8,101 bases of DNA from an uncultured Lachnospiraceae bacterium (GCA_902797015.1 CADBRG010000243.1:1-8101); one strand, 5' to 3'. Shown: positions 1-6,730, counted from the stretch's first letter. Notes: generated by a model not told the origin, from the letters alone. Translations and numbers: made by a program.

Positions 1-1461
1 ATCGGTGTGATCGTCGGTGCGCTGTTTGCTTCCAAAACCGTAAGCGAAACAGGTGCCGTTACCGGCTTCAACTTTGTCGGAACGGTCCGCGGTGTCATGG
101 AGGGCGGAATCATCAGCGTGGTCTCCGACAGCTATAATGTCGGCATTCTGATATTCCTGGTCATTCTTGGAACCATGGTCGCGTTAATGAACAAAGCCGG
201 CGGTTCGGCTGCATTCGGCGAATGGGCCGGTTCCCATATCAAGAGTCGTGTCGGCGCACAGCTGATGACACTTCTTCTTGGCTGCATCATCTTCATCGAC
301 GATTACTTTAACTGTCTGACCGTCGGAAGTGTTATGCGTCCGGTTTCTGATAAACATAAGGTTTCACGCGCGAAGCTTGCCTATATCATCGATGCTACTG
401 CAGCACCTGTCTGCATCATTGCACCGATCTCATCCTGGGCTGCTGCCGTTGCCGGTTTTGTAGAAGGCGAAGACGGATTTTCATTATTCATCCACGCCAT
501 TCCGTATAACTACTATGCGATCCTGACGATTGTCATGATGCTCGTCATTATTTTACTGAAATTCGATTACGGTCCGATGAAACGGCATGAGAAAAATGCC
601 ATGGAAAAAGGCGATCTGTTCACCAGCGGACAGTTCATGACTCCGGTGGAAGAAGTTAAGGGCAATGAACGCGGACGTGTCATCGATATGCTCTTCCCGA
701 TCATCTGCCTGATCATCTCCTGTATCATCGGCATGATCTATACCGGCGGATTCTTTGAAGGGGCGAATATCATCGAATCCTTCTCCAACGCCGATGCATC
801 CCTCGGCCTTGCACTGGGCAGCTTTGTTGCATTGATCATCACCATCATCTACATGCTGTGCAGAAGAGTGCTTCCGTTTGCAGAATGTATGAAATGTCTG
901 CCGGAAGGCTTTAAGGCAATGGTGCCGGCGATCCTGATCCTGGTTCTTGCATGGAGCTTAAAAACCATGACCGATACCCTTGGCGCTGCAACATTCGTTG
1001 CTAATGCCATGGCAAATGTAGCAGATCAGTTCATGGGCTTCTTGCCGGCCATCATCTTCCTGGTTGGCGTCGGTCTCGCATTTGCGACCGGAACCTCATG
1101 GGGAACCTTCGGTATCCTGATCCCGATCGTTGTCGGTGTATTCCCGAACAATCCGCAGCTTCTGATCATCGGTATCGCTGCATGTATGGCAGGTGCTGTT
1201 TGCGGTGACCACTGCTCACCGATCTCGGATACGACGATCATGGCCTCGGCCGGGTCGCAATCGAACCATATCAACCATGTATCCACGCAGCTGCCCTATG
1301 CGATGACTGTCGCATTCGTCTCCTGTGTCACATACATCATTGCCGGATTTGTCAAACGGGCTGCGATCGTACTGCCGATCGGTATCGTCATTATGATCAT
1401 CGTCCTTTTGATCATACGTGTAGCGGCAAAAAACAGCGGCGATACCGCCGTCGAAGAATAA
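1..1461 (+). CDS. nhaC: NhaC-family Na+/H+ antiporter, 5' end outside window
   Basis: The reading frame is open from base 1 to the TAA at 1459-1461, so this is the C-terminal 486 residues of a gene that begins to the left; the GTG at position 7 is only the first start-like codon and is not believed to be the true start. The product is a polytopic inner-membrane protein with about ten hydrophobic helices. Family signatures are clear: IDDYFNCLTVGSVMRPVSDK (from nt 295), then a TAAPVCIIAPISSW stretch (nt 391-438), GTSWGTFGILIPI (around nt 1090-1130) and CGDHCSPISDTT (nt 1201-1236). These polar and acidic residues inside membrane segments are typical of NhaC-type transporters, which exchange cytoplasmic Na+ for external H+ (family knowledge). 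Transport of other substrates within the wider ion-transporter superfamily cannot be excluded. It is convergent with the kinase/Ig-like operon and ends just before a strong terminator. Confidence 0.9.
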   Translation: MGVIVGALFASKTVSETGAVTGFNFVGTVRGVMEGGIISVVSDSYNVGILIFLVILGTMVALMNKAGGSAAFGEWAGSHIKSRVGAQLMTLLLGCIIFIDDYFNCLTVGSVMRPVSDKHKVSRAKLAYIIDATAAPVCIIAPISSWAAAVAGFVEGEDGFSLFIHAIPYNYYAILTIVMMLVIILLKFDYGPMKRHEKNAMEKGDLFTSGQFMTPVEEVKGNERGRVIDMLFPIICLIISCIIGMIYTGGFFEGANIIESFSNADASLGLALGSFVALIITIIYMLCRRVLPFAECMKCLPEGFKAMVPAILILVLAWSLKTMTDTLGAATFVANAMANVADQFMGFLPAIIFLVGVGLAFATGTSWGTFGILIPIVVGVFPNNPQLLIIGIAACMAGAVCGDHCSPISDTTIMASAGSQSNHINHVSTQLPYAMTVAFVSCVTYIIAGFVKRAAIVLPIGIVIMIIVLLIIRVAAKNSGDTAVEE

Positions 1462-1472
1462 GCTTTGAATCT

Positions 1473-1507
1473 GATCCCGGAGCTGACTGGCTCCGGGATC
1501 TTTTTAT
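1473..1507 (+). terminator. Intrinsic terminator of the NhaC-type gene
   Basis: A perfect 11-bp stem (1473-1483 with 1490-1500, arm GATCCCGGAGC) closes a 6-nt loop and is followed by TTTTT at 1501-1505. It lies 11 nt after the antiporter stop. The stop codon of the convergent Ig-like gene (1504-1506) sits inside the T-tract. On the minus strand the same hairpin lacks a downstream T-run, so it should terminate well only in the plus direction. Confidence 0.93.
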
Positions 1508-2985
1508 ACGTCTGCATGTTTTTTTCGTCCCAGAAGGATCAATAGCAGCATTCCCGCTGCTGCTACCGGGATGCCATACCATCCATCCCGGTCCACATCA
1601 TTCGTCTCGCCACTCCTTTCCGAAGGCATGCGCGGTGTAAAAACACCAGCCCTTTGCATCTTCGGCTCTGACATACAGGATGCGGTGCCGATACGCACAT
1701 TTCCCGCCGCATCAACCGCCCTGATCACCAGGTCCTGTTCTTTATTCTGCGCGTCAAACGAAAAAGAAAGCACCCCATCTGTCGCCATAAGTTTTTTCAG
1801 AAGTGCCGTTCCGTTATAGGCTTCCAGCACCGTCCTTTTTCCCTCCTGCGACTCGCTTAATGACAGTTCTACGTTCTGCAGCTGCATATTGTCCCCCGGC
1901 AGGATCTGAATCTCCTCTCCTTCCGAAAACACGGGCGCCTTTGTGGCATCCGAGCCGTTTAAAAGAATCTGCGGCGCAGTTTTGTCAACCGCAAAGCGAA
2001 TTCGGACGGATTCTATCCCGTCATCCTGACGCATAACATGGTTGGAATTGATATTCCCGGCTGCGTCAACAGACTGAACGACCACTTCATAAATGCCTTC
2101 TTTTCTGAAGTTGTGACCGGCAAATGCATAAATGTATTGGATCGAGTCGCCGTATGCTTCCTGTGTGACCTGATATTCGATCCCCTGCTGCAGCACTCTG
2201 TTTGCCCCGTCATGATACAGGGTTACTTTCTGATCTGTCAGACGGTTCTGGTTAATCTCCCGCAGATATACCCTCTTCTCCTGACCGGTAAAATAATCCC
2301 CCATCAGCTCCTGCGTGTCGCGGTCATTGTTATAATCATAAGTTGACCCAAACCGGTTCACGCTGAATTCGAGTTCTGTCCGGCTCTCATTCCCGGCCAG
2401 ATCTTTTAGCTTCGCCCTTAAAGTGTAAATATCATCATTCTCTTTTTTGACCGGAATATCCTGCATTGTACAACTGGCTCCGGAAGCGTCCTGCATGATT
2501 GCGGAAAGCAAATCTTTCCGGTCTCCTTCACGCGCTCCCGAAAGTGATACCTCTGTCAGGTCCTTTGAAAAGTTTTCATCCGAAAACCGGACAACCGGGG
2601 CAATGGTCCCGTTATAGGCAGTTCCGGCTTCTACCTGTTGTACGGAAATCACAGGTGCAGTCTGATCGATCACAAACTGATCTGGCGAGGTTCCTGTAAA
2701 CCGGACTTCCTTTTCAAATGCGTTTCCCAGCGCATCTGTTCCGGTGACCTCTAATGTATAAGTCCCGTCCTGATCGTATCGTACCGTTTTCTCAAAGCAG
2801 TCCCCATTTCCGGTATCGTCATTTCCACGTTCATAGGTGCCTGCGGATATCTCACTGCTTTGTGTGTCAACCTTGATCAGACCGGCATCAATGTTCCTGT
2901 CACGGATCTGTATCGTTGCGGTTCTCGGCTCCTTAAAATACCGTTCATTCTGCACCGCATTGTTATCAAAGCTTACCGTTGCCAT
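1504..2985 (-). CDS. C-terminal part of the Ig-like surface protein (from an internal ATG)
   Basis: Downstream of the TAG the same frame stays open for 508 codons to TAA at 1504-1506; the first ATG is at 2985, 15 codons after the TAG. The segment begins in the middle of a domain linker (FGIDSEGP precedes the ATG). It holds Ig-like units with DALGN, DLAGN and two DAAGN endings, a SERSGETNDVDRDG spacer and the anchoring helix GIPVAAAGMLLLILLG. It has no signal peptide, and an AAGGG-like site sits only 3 nt from the ATG, so independent translation of a working protein is doubtful. It is listed because automatic gene callers may report it as a separate gene; it is better seen as the other half of the interrupted gene. 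Confidence 0.6.
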   Translation of the reverse strand: MATVSFDNNAVQNERYFKEPRTATIQIRDRNIDAGLIKVDTQSSEISAGTYERGNDDTGNGDCFEKTVRYDQDGTYTLEVTGTDALGNAFEKEVRFTGTSPDQFVIDQTAPVISVQQVEAGTAYNGTIAPVVRFSDENFSKDLTEVSLSGAREGDRKDLLSAIMQDASGASCTMQDIPVKKENDDIYTLRAKLKDLAGNESRTELEFSVNRFGSTYDYNNDRDTQELMGDYFTGQEKRVYLREINQNRLTDQKVTLYHDGANRVLQQGIEYQVTQEAYGDSIQYIYAFAGHNFRKEGIYEVVVQSVDAAGNINSNHVMRQDDGIESVRIRFAVDKTAPQILLNGSDATKAPVFSEGEEIQILPGDNMQLQNVELSLSESQEGKRTVLEAYNGTALLKKLMATDGVLSFSFDAQNKEQDLVIRAVDAAGNVRIGTASCMSEPKMQRAGVFTPRMPSERSGETNDVDRDGWYGIPVAAAGMLLLILLGRKKHADV

Positions 2986-3030
2986 TGGCCCTTCGGAATC
3001 TATGCCGAACTGAAAACGTGCCAGCGCTTC

Positions 3031-3033
3031 CTA
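3031..3033 (-). other. Premature in-frame amber (TAG) codon
   Basis: Plus-strand CTA at 3031-3033 reads TAG in the frame shared by both halves of the Ig-like gene; the context is GGG ACG TAG GAA GCG. A single C-to-T change from CAG (Gln) would produce it. TAG is a normal stop in two neighbouring genes (6248-6250 and 6773-6775), each followed directly by a terminator hairpin. Confidence 0.9.
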
Positions 3034-4254
3034 CGTCCCGTTCCCTGCATGGTCTGTCGCATACACCAGAACCTCTATGTCATTTGTCTCAAAAATGCCC
3101 CCTTTCGGAATGGTAACGGTTCCGGTGTAGGATGTCTGCAGATTCTCCAGTGCGGAATCGTCACCATAGACGATCTCCTCCGGTACCGGAAAGTCGGGCG
3201 CATCGTTTAGACAATCTGACAATGCATCCGTCTCCTCCCCGTTCACCAGCACCTTACAGGAAACATTCTTCAGCCCGCATCCCTGTTCCTGCTCTCCGTC
3301 ATCCGATACCGTTACCCGGAGTGTAACATCATCCTTGTAAATCCCTCTGCCATCTGCATTTCTGTGCGTGATCGCTTCTGTCGCAAGCACCACCGGTTCC
3401 GGCGCTTTCACCTCGGCTGCAGGGCTTTCCATGTCTAAGAACAGCGTGTTCGACCTCCCAATGCAGGATACATTTCCCGCCCGGTCCCTGACTTCGATCC
3501 CATCGATCCAGAACCGCTGCTGCCCGTTCACCGTTTCTGACATCTCCGACTCCGTCAAGAATGGCTGCCCGGCATCGCTCTTACCGGATATGGTCCCGGA
3601 TATGGAAGACTGAATCTGATAATCGGTCCGACAGCCCATCTCATCTTTTGCACGGATCACGATCTTAGCCCATTCACTTTGCTGAAACGGTTCATATGAC
3701 AAAACACGAACCTCCTGTCCGGATGCCTCTCCCTGATAAAAAATATGATCCTCCAGTCCGGATACGACAAACGCAAACGACGGATTCGTTCTGTCCAATA
3801 CAAATGAATGGGCATCTTCGCTGATAACTTCATCTGCATCCTTCACATAAACATAAGCTGTTACTTCTCCATCGTTCGGGATCAGATCAGACATTTCTTC
3901 TGCTGTCAGGTCAAAAACATACGTGCCCGGTTCTGTTATTTCGAAATCCTCCAGGGAAAACGCCGCATCACCGATCTTTACTTCTGCCAGAACCAGCTCC
4001 GATGTGACATCGGAAATGATGACCGACAGTCCGCAATTATCCTGCCTGTAGTATGAGATCCCTTCAAAGCACTCTGCCTCCTCCATCCTCCATTCGATCG
4101 AAGGCTCTTCCTTTTCTGTTTCCGGCTCCGCCTCCGTCACCACAGACATTTCCTCCGTCTCAGATGCTGACACATTCCGAAACCCGAACATCATTCCGCC
4201 GGCCATGATCAGACATGCGATCGTTAAAAGTATTTTCCATCCTGTCCTATCCAT
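3031..4254 (-). CDS. N-terminal part of the Ig-like surface protein (407 aa, ends at premature TAG)
   Basis: This is the part translated from the authentic start at 4254 if the TAG is not suppressed. It carries the signal peptide (residues 1-31), a Glu/Thr-rich linker (about 32-52) and roughly three Ig-like units, with DRAGN at 257-261 and DHAGN at 401-405. It stops immediately after DHAGNGT, at the boundary where the next Ig-like domain should begin. The fragment has no C-terminal membrane helix, so it would be secreted and released rather than anchored. Cysteines at 62, 74, 208, 264, 326, 333 and 348 could form disulfides outside the cell; this is inferred only from their presence. Confidence 0.75.
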   Translation of the reverse strand: MDRTGWKILLTIACLIMAGGMMFGFRNVSASETEEMSVVTEAEPETEKEEPSIEWRMEEAECFEGISYYRQDNCGLSVIISDVTSELVLAEVKIGDAAFSLEDFEITEPGTYVFDLTAEEMSDLIPNDGEVTAYVYVKDADEVISEDAHSFVLDRTNPSFAFVVSGLEDHIFYQGEASGQEVRVLSYEPFQQSEWAKIVIRAKDEMGCRTDYQIQSSISGTISGKSDAGQPFLTESEMSETVNGQQRFWIDGIEVRDRAGNVSCIGRSNTLFLDMESPAAEVKAPEPVVLATEAITHRNADGRGIYKDDVTLRVTVSDDGEQEQGCGLKNVSCKVLVNGEETDALSDCLNDAPDFPVPEEIVYGDDSALENLQTSYTGTVTIPKGGIFETNDIEVLVYATDHAGNGT

Positions 4255-4263
4255 ATCCGCATA

Positions 4264-4268
4264 CCTCC
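4264..4268 (-). promoter_or_regulatory. Ribosome binding site of the Ig-like gene
   Basis: GGAGG lies 9 nt before the ATG at 4254 and fixes that start. It is in the 61-nt gap after the kinase stop (4316-4318), where no terminator or convincing promoter was found. This supports co-transcription with the kinase. Confidence 0.75.
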
Positions 4269-4315
4269 GTTTGTACTTTTCTGCTTTGCCCGGGAACCTT
4301 ATTTTGTATTTGCTT

Positions 4316-6037
4316 TTAATTCATGTGAAAATACGCCTTCATCTCCTGCTCTGCATTCAGGACAGCATTTTCTGTTTCTTCGTATAACTTTTGCGCAGAA
4401 ACCGACTGCCTGAGACCGGCATGTTCGGACAGATAAGTCCTTGCCGATGCCAGTGCCTGCTCTAATTCGTTTTTGGTGATTCCGGCATCCAGAATACTCT
4501 GAAGATTCATGGTGATCTGTGTTGCAGCTTCCCGGTAAACTGCGAGTGAAAAGAATGGACCGCCTGACTGCTCATCTGCAGTTTCAGAATCTGAAATGAT
4601 CGTCATAAGCGACGTCCATAAAGAATGATAAGAGTACATCGTCTGCATGTTGGCGCCTGCCCAGTCGCGGTCCCCCGCAAACGATCCGGCATAGACATAA
4701 TAATCCGTGATCGCTACCAGGCTTTGCGCGATCCTGCGCGTTTCCTCCGGCAAAAAAGCATCCTCTGTGATCTGCTTCAGATACCCGTTGGCATCGCGCT
4801 GTCCGTTTGGATAAAAGATGTAATAATCCCTGCCCAGGCAGAATACAAATGCCGCATACTCTTTTGGATGATTCCTGTGAAACAGCATCAGATTGGATAC
4901 CGTCTTCCCGTCGACTTGCTGCACGGCATTTAACGCCTCATCCATCAGGCCTTTTTCTTCCTGCGAGATCTCTCCGTCTTTTGTCATATCAGAAAGCATT
5001 TTCTCATAGGCCATTCCGGCCTCCGGCCGAAGCTGTATCGCCTGTTTGTAATGATCTGCCGCTTCCAAAAAATCATCTGCACTTTCTGCATAACTGATCC
5101 GCGACAGATATTCATTGCGGACGGATCTTGCACCGTAGGCAGGCAGACCTGCCGCCCCCGCCACACCGATCAGTCCGGCAAGGATCCCCGTCAAAAGAAT
5201 CCGCTTACGCTTTTTGGTCAACCACTTTCCGGCACCGTTCTCGTCGACTTGCGCCAGTGCAGACAATAATTCCCTGCAATCCCGAAAGCGTCTGGCCGGT
5301 TCCGGCTGACAGCATTTCTCAATGATCTTCTCAAGTCTGCTTCCGGAAAGTTCCGGACGAAACCGCCCGATCGGATAAATGACAAATTGTGTATCTGCCG
5401 GACTGCGTCCCGTCAGGAGATGATACAGAGTCGCACCAAGTGCATAAATATCCGTAGACCGATCTGTCTGTCTTCTGCCGCCAAACTGCTCCGGTGCGGC
5501 ATATCCGCGCGTCCCAAGCCAGGTCGTATCTTCTCTGTTCTCCCGCTTGTATTCCCGCGCCGTGCCAAAATCAACAAGGGAAAGCTGTCCGTCCGGCCGC
5601 AATATGATATTGCCCGGTTTCATATCCCTGTAGATGATCGGCGGATCCTGACTGTGGAGGTAATGCAGAACGTGGCAGAGCTGCTTTGCCCATGCGATCA
5701 CACGCCTGCTCTCCTGCGGTCCGTTTTCTTCGAGGATCTGCTTTAGGCTTTTCCCTTCGATATAATCCATTACGATGACATAACACGCACCGTAATCTAT
5801 GACATCGACGATGTCAGGCAGATTTGGATGACGAAGCTTTTTTAGCATTCCGATCTCAGCGGCAATGCTTTGCGCCCGTATGGCGTCATGGCCGTCCACT
5901 TTCTTTCGAACTTCCTTCAATGCCCAGGTCTTGCCGGCCCGTTCATTGACAGCAAGATAAACAACGCTCATTCCGCCCCGTCCGATCTCACGTATGACCC
6001 GGTATTTTCCGTCTAAAAGTGTTCCCGTCTGTAACAT
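4316..6037 (-). CDS. Transmembrane Ser/Thr protein kinase with extracellular helical domain
   Basis: 573-residue Hanks-type kinase. In order: glycine loop GRGGMSVVY (19-27), ATP-binding Lys in WALKEV (K41), helix-C Glu in AEIGML (E61), catalytic YRDMKPGN (D138, K140, N143), DFG (157-159), an activation loop with several Thr, and APE (181-183). Tyr replaces His in the HRD motif, which is common in this bacterial group. A basic KKRKR stretch and one membrane helix (about 279-299) follow. The remaining roughly 275 residues should be outside the cell; they include a TPR-like piece (about 318-340, ADHYKQAIQLRPEAG) and no PASTA repeats, so this differs from PrkC/PknB. ATG 6037 is preferred because GGGAG sits 6 nt upstream; the in-frame ATG at 6055 and TTG at 6061 lack a binding site. 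First gene of an operon with the Ig-like surface protein. No partner phosphatase is visible. Signal and substrates are unknown. Confidence 0.92.
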   Translation of the reverse strand: MLQTGTLLDGKYRVIREIGRGGMSVVYLAVNERAGKTWALKEVRKKVDGHDAIRAQSIAAEIGMLKKLRHPNLPDIVDVIDYGACYVIVMDYIEGKSLKQILEENGPQESRRVIAWAKQLCHVLHYLHSQDPPIIYRDMKPGNIILRPDGQLSLVDFGTAREYKRENREDTTWLGTRGYAAPEQFGGRRQTDRSTDIYALGATLYHLLTGRSPADTQFVIYPIGRFRPELSGSRLEKIIEKCCQPEPARRFRDCRELLSALAQVDENGAGKWLTKKRKRILLTGILAGLIGVAGAAGLPAYGARSVRNEYLSRISYAESADDFLEAADHYKQAIQLRPEAGMAYEKMLSDMTKDGEISQEEKGLMDEALNAVQQVDGKTVSNLMLFHRNHPKEYAAFVFCLGRDYYIFYPNGQRDANGYLKQITEDAFLPEETRRIAQSLVAITDYYVYAGSFAGDRDWAGANMQTMYSYHSLWTSLMTIISDSETADEQSGGPFFSLAVYREAATQITMNLQSILDAGITKNELEQALASARTYLSEHAGLRQSVSAQKLYEETENAVLNAEQEMKAYFHMN

Positions 6038-6043
6038 TTTCTT

Positions 6044-6048
6044 CTCCC
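6044..6048 (-). promoter_or_regulatory. Ribosome binding site deciding the kinase start
   Basis: GGGAG followed by AAGAAA and ATG at 6037 gives a 6-nt spacing. The site overlaps the N-terminal codons of the longer alternative frame from 6055/6061 and therefore argues against those starts. Confidence 0.75.
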
Positions 6049-6060
6049 AAGCCATGCTCA

Positions 6061-6089
6061 ACAGTTCGAGAACTTCGTTCTCTCACTGT
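6061..6089 (-). repeat. Leader inverted repeat 3, next to the kinase RBS
   Basis: On the minus strand the arms ACAGT and GAGAAC pair with GTTCTC and ACTGT across a GAA loop. The two helices are separated by a symmetric GA/GA internal loop, which could form sheared tandem G-A pairs in RNA. The hairpin ends 12 nt before the kinase GGGAG. Its right arm GTTCTC could instead pair with GAGAA of the RBS region (6041-6046). Confidence 0.6.
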
Positions 6090-6090
6090 C

Positions 6091-6104
6091 ACGGCATTCG
6101 CCGT
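6091..6104 (-). repeat. Leader inverted repeat 2
   Basis: A perfect 5-bp inverted repeat, ACGGC and GCCGT around GAAT, lies one nucleotide from repeat 3. The two could stack in a transcript. Confidence 0.5.
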
Positions 6105-6111
6105 ATACATC

Positions 6112-6166
6112 CAGAATGTCATGTTTCCGATTGAGAGCCGGCTCTCATCGCCCACCTGACATCCTG
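6112..6166 (-). repeat. Leader inverted repeat 1: nested dyad with 16-bp perfect palindrome
   Basis: Outer arms 6112-6121 and 6157-6166 match at 9 of 10 positions (the tenth is a G-U pair in minus-strand RNA). They enclose the perfect palindrome TGAGAGCCGGCTCTCA (6132-6147), extended by CGA/TCG with one bulged base. All dyads share nearly the same centre (about 6139). It could fold as a long RNA hairpin with an internal loop (GGUGGG opposite GAAACA) or act as a DNA operator. I do not recognise it as a known riboswitch class. No good promoter was identified between it and the upstream terminator. Confidence 0.6.
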
Positions 6167-6192
6167 TCTGTGCATGGCTCTTTTCAACGCGC

Positions 6193-6223
6193 AAAAAAAG
6201 GCTCCTCCCGAAAACAGGAGGAG
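6193..6223 (-). terminator. Intrinsic terminator of the C_GCAxxG_C_C gene
   Basis: On the minus strand a 9-bp stem with one U-G pair (6223-6215 with 6210-6202) closes a TTTT loop and is followed by seven T's (6199-6193). It lies 24 nt after the TAG stop and separates this gene from the kinase operon. Confidence 0.93.
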
Positions 6224-6247
6224 TCTACCATCGTCATTCCAAACGAT

Positions 6248-6634
6248 CTATCCGTATATCTCTTCAATCATCTCTGCGCCGCATCTAATGCAGTCATCAC
6301 AGGAACAGAGTGCCTTACCGGTCTCTTTCCCCTTGATCACGCCACAGATCACAGCGCCGCAATGACCTTCAAATTTCTGGCACAGATCACGTGCATTCCC
6401 GGGCAGCTGCTTGCCCTTAAACTCTTTTAATCCCATGATCATCTGTGCACCGACCAATGCGCCGCAGGTACCTTTTGCTGTCGCCATGCCGCCCAAAAAT
6501 CCTGCTCCCAGACGCGCCAGTGTCTCTTCCGACAGATCGGTCAGATCTGCGCAGGACAACAGAACGGACTGGCAGCAATTATACCCCTGATGGTGTATCT
6601 CTACTGCTTTCTTTCCTCTTTCCATGTTATTCAC
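6248..6634 (-). CDS. C_GCAxxG_C_C family putative redox/metal-binding protein
   Basis: 128-residue, Cys-rich soluble protein with 11 Cys (20, 21, 28, 57, 85, 92, 97, 110, 112, 115, 118). The N-terminal GYNCCQSVL, central GTCGALVGAQM (55-65) and Cys-rich C-terminal segment CSCDDCIRCG (110-119) match the family named after its C-GCAxxG-C-C pattern. Members occur in anaerobes and are thought to be redox-active or metal-cofactor proteins; no reaction is established. The start is taken as GTG at 6634 because GAAAGG lies 5 nt upstream; the ATG at 6625 would be 14 nt away. It has its own promoter and terminator, so it is monocistronic. The stop is TAG (6248-6250). Length fits a small member of the family. 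Confidence 0.88.
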   Translation of the reverse strand: MNNMERGKKAVEIHHQGYNCCQSVLLSCADLTDLSEETLARLGAGFLGGMATAKGTCGALVGAQMIMGLKEFKGKQLPGNARDLCQKFEGHCGAVICGVIKGKETGKALCSCDDCIRCGAEMIEEIYG

Positions 6635-6639
6635 TTGTA

Positions 6640-6645
6640 CCTTTC
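6640..6645 (-). promoter_or_regulatory. Ribosome binding site deciding the GTG start at 6634
   Basis: GAAAGG sits 5 nt before GTG. The alternative ATG three codons later would have a 14-nt spacing, too long for efficient initiation. Confidence 0.6.
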
Positions 6646-6646
6646 A

Positions 6647-6658
6647 AAATCATGATTT
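6647..6658. repeat. 12-bp palindrome in the leader of the C_GCAxxG_C_C gene
   Basis: AAATCATGATTT is a perfect palindrome between the predicted transcription start and the ribosome binding site. It may be an operator, but AT-rich palindromes of this size also arise by chance. Confidence 0.35.
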
Positions 6659-6672
6659 CAAATTGTGAATCC

Positions 6673-6700
6673 ACTATAACACAAGATTTTCGGAAATCAA
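6673..6700 (-). promoter_or_regulatory. Promoter of the C_GCAxxG_C_C gene
   Basis: Minus-strand TTGATT (6700-6695), 16-nt spacer, and TATAGT (6678-6673) with a TGT extended -10 immediately before it. Transcription would begin near 6666, about 30 nt before the GTG start. Confidence 0.65.
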
Positions 6701-6730
6701 TACCAGTTGAAAAAATGACTTGATTATCCG

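Larger units (their letters stand above)
1504..4254 (-). pseudogene. Membrane-anchored multi-Ig-like surface protein, interrupted by an in-frame TAG
   Basis: Read on the minus strand, 4254 to 1504 is one continuous frame of 916 codons with a single internal stop, TAG at codon 408. The N-terminus has a signal peptide (K8, then a hydrophobic run to about residue 25, and a small-residue VSAS site near 31). A Glu-rich linker follows. Then comes a chain of beta-rich domains, each ending in D-x-A/L-G-N (residues 257-261, 401-405, 507-511, 618-622, 730-734, 848-852) and joined by linkers such as LDRTNP, IDQTAP and VDKTAP. This is the usual pattern of bacterial Ig-like/cadherin-like tandem domains. 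A C-terminal membrane helix (about 894-909) and an RKKH tail anchor the protein; there is no LPXTG signal. The start at 4254 has GGAGG 9 nt upstream. It is the second gene of an operon with the kinase (61-nt gap, no terminator). Its ligand or role is unknown. There are no other frame errors, so the lesion is recent, a sequencing error, or read through. Confidence 0.8.

Noticed and set aside
1927..1970. Sortase LPXTG anchor in the Ig-like protein
   Set aside because: No LPXTG-like motif precedes the C-terminal hydrophobic segment; anchoring is better explained by the membrane helix and RKKH tail.
2038..2346. Plus-strand open frames inside the Ig-like, kinase and CDF genes (for example 2038-2346, 4625-4933, 5387-5746, 7572-7913)
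   Set aside because: They lie antisense to genes with clear domain signatures, lack ribosome binding sites and recognisable family motifs, and are best explained as shadow frames.
2986..3060. Frameshift as the cause of the split Ig-like gene
   Set aside because: Both halves are in the same frame (4254 to 1504 is an exact multiple of three) and the sequence reads through apart from the TAG; no indel is needed.
1504..4254. TAG reassigned to an amino acid genome-wide
   Set aside because: TAG ends the genes at 6248-6250 and 6773-6775, each followed within 7-24 nt by a terminator hairpin, so it works as a normal stop in this genome.
6130..6166. Resemblance of GGGCGATGAG in the leader to the 5' part of fluoride riboswitches
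   Set aside because: The following bases pair directly as GAGAGCC/GGCTCTC and do not give the pseudoknot layout of that class; the match is short and likely chance.
6119..6175. Short upstream ORF (18 codons, MHRQDVRWAMRAGSQSET) in the kinase leader
   Set aside because: It has no good ribosome binding site, its codons coincide with the palindrome arms, and it has no runs of one amino acid as in attenuator peptides.
6102..6188. Sigma-A promoter for the kinase (TTGAAA at 6187-6182, or TATACG at 6107-6102)
   Set aside because: Neither hexamer has an acceptable partner at 16-18 nt, so no promoter was annotated.
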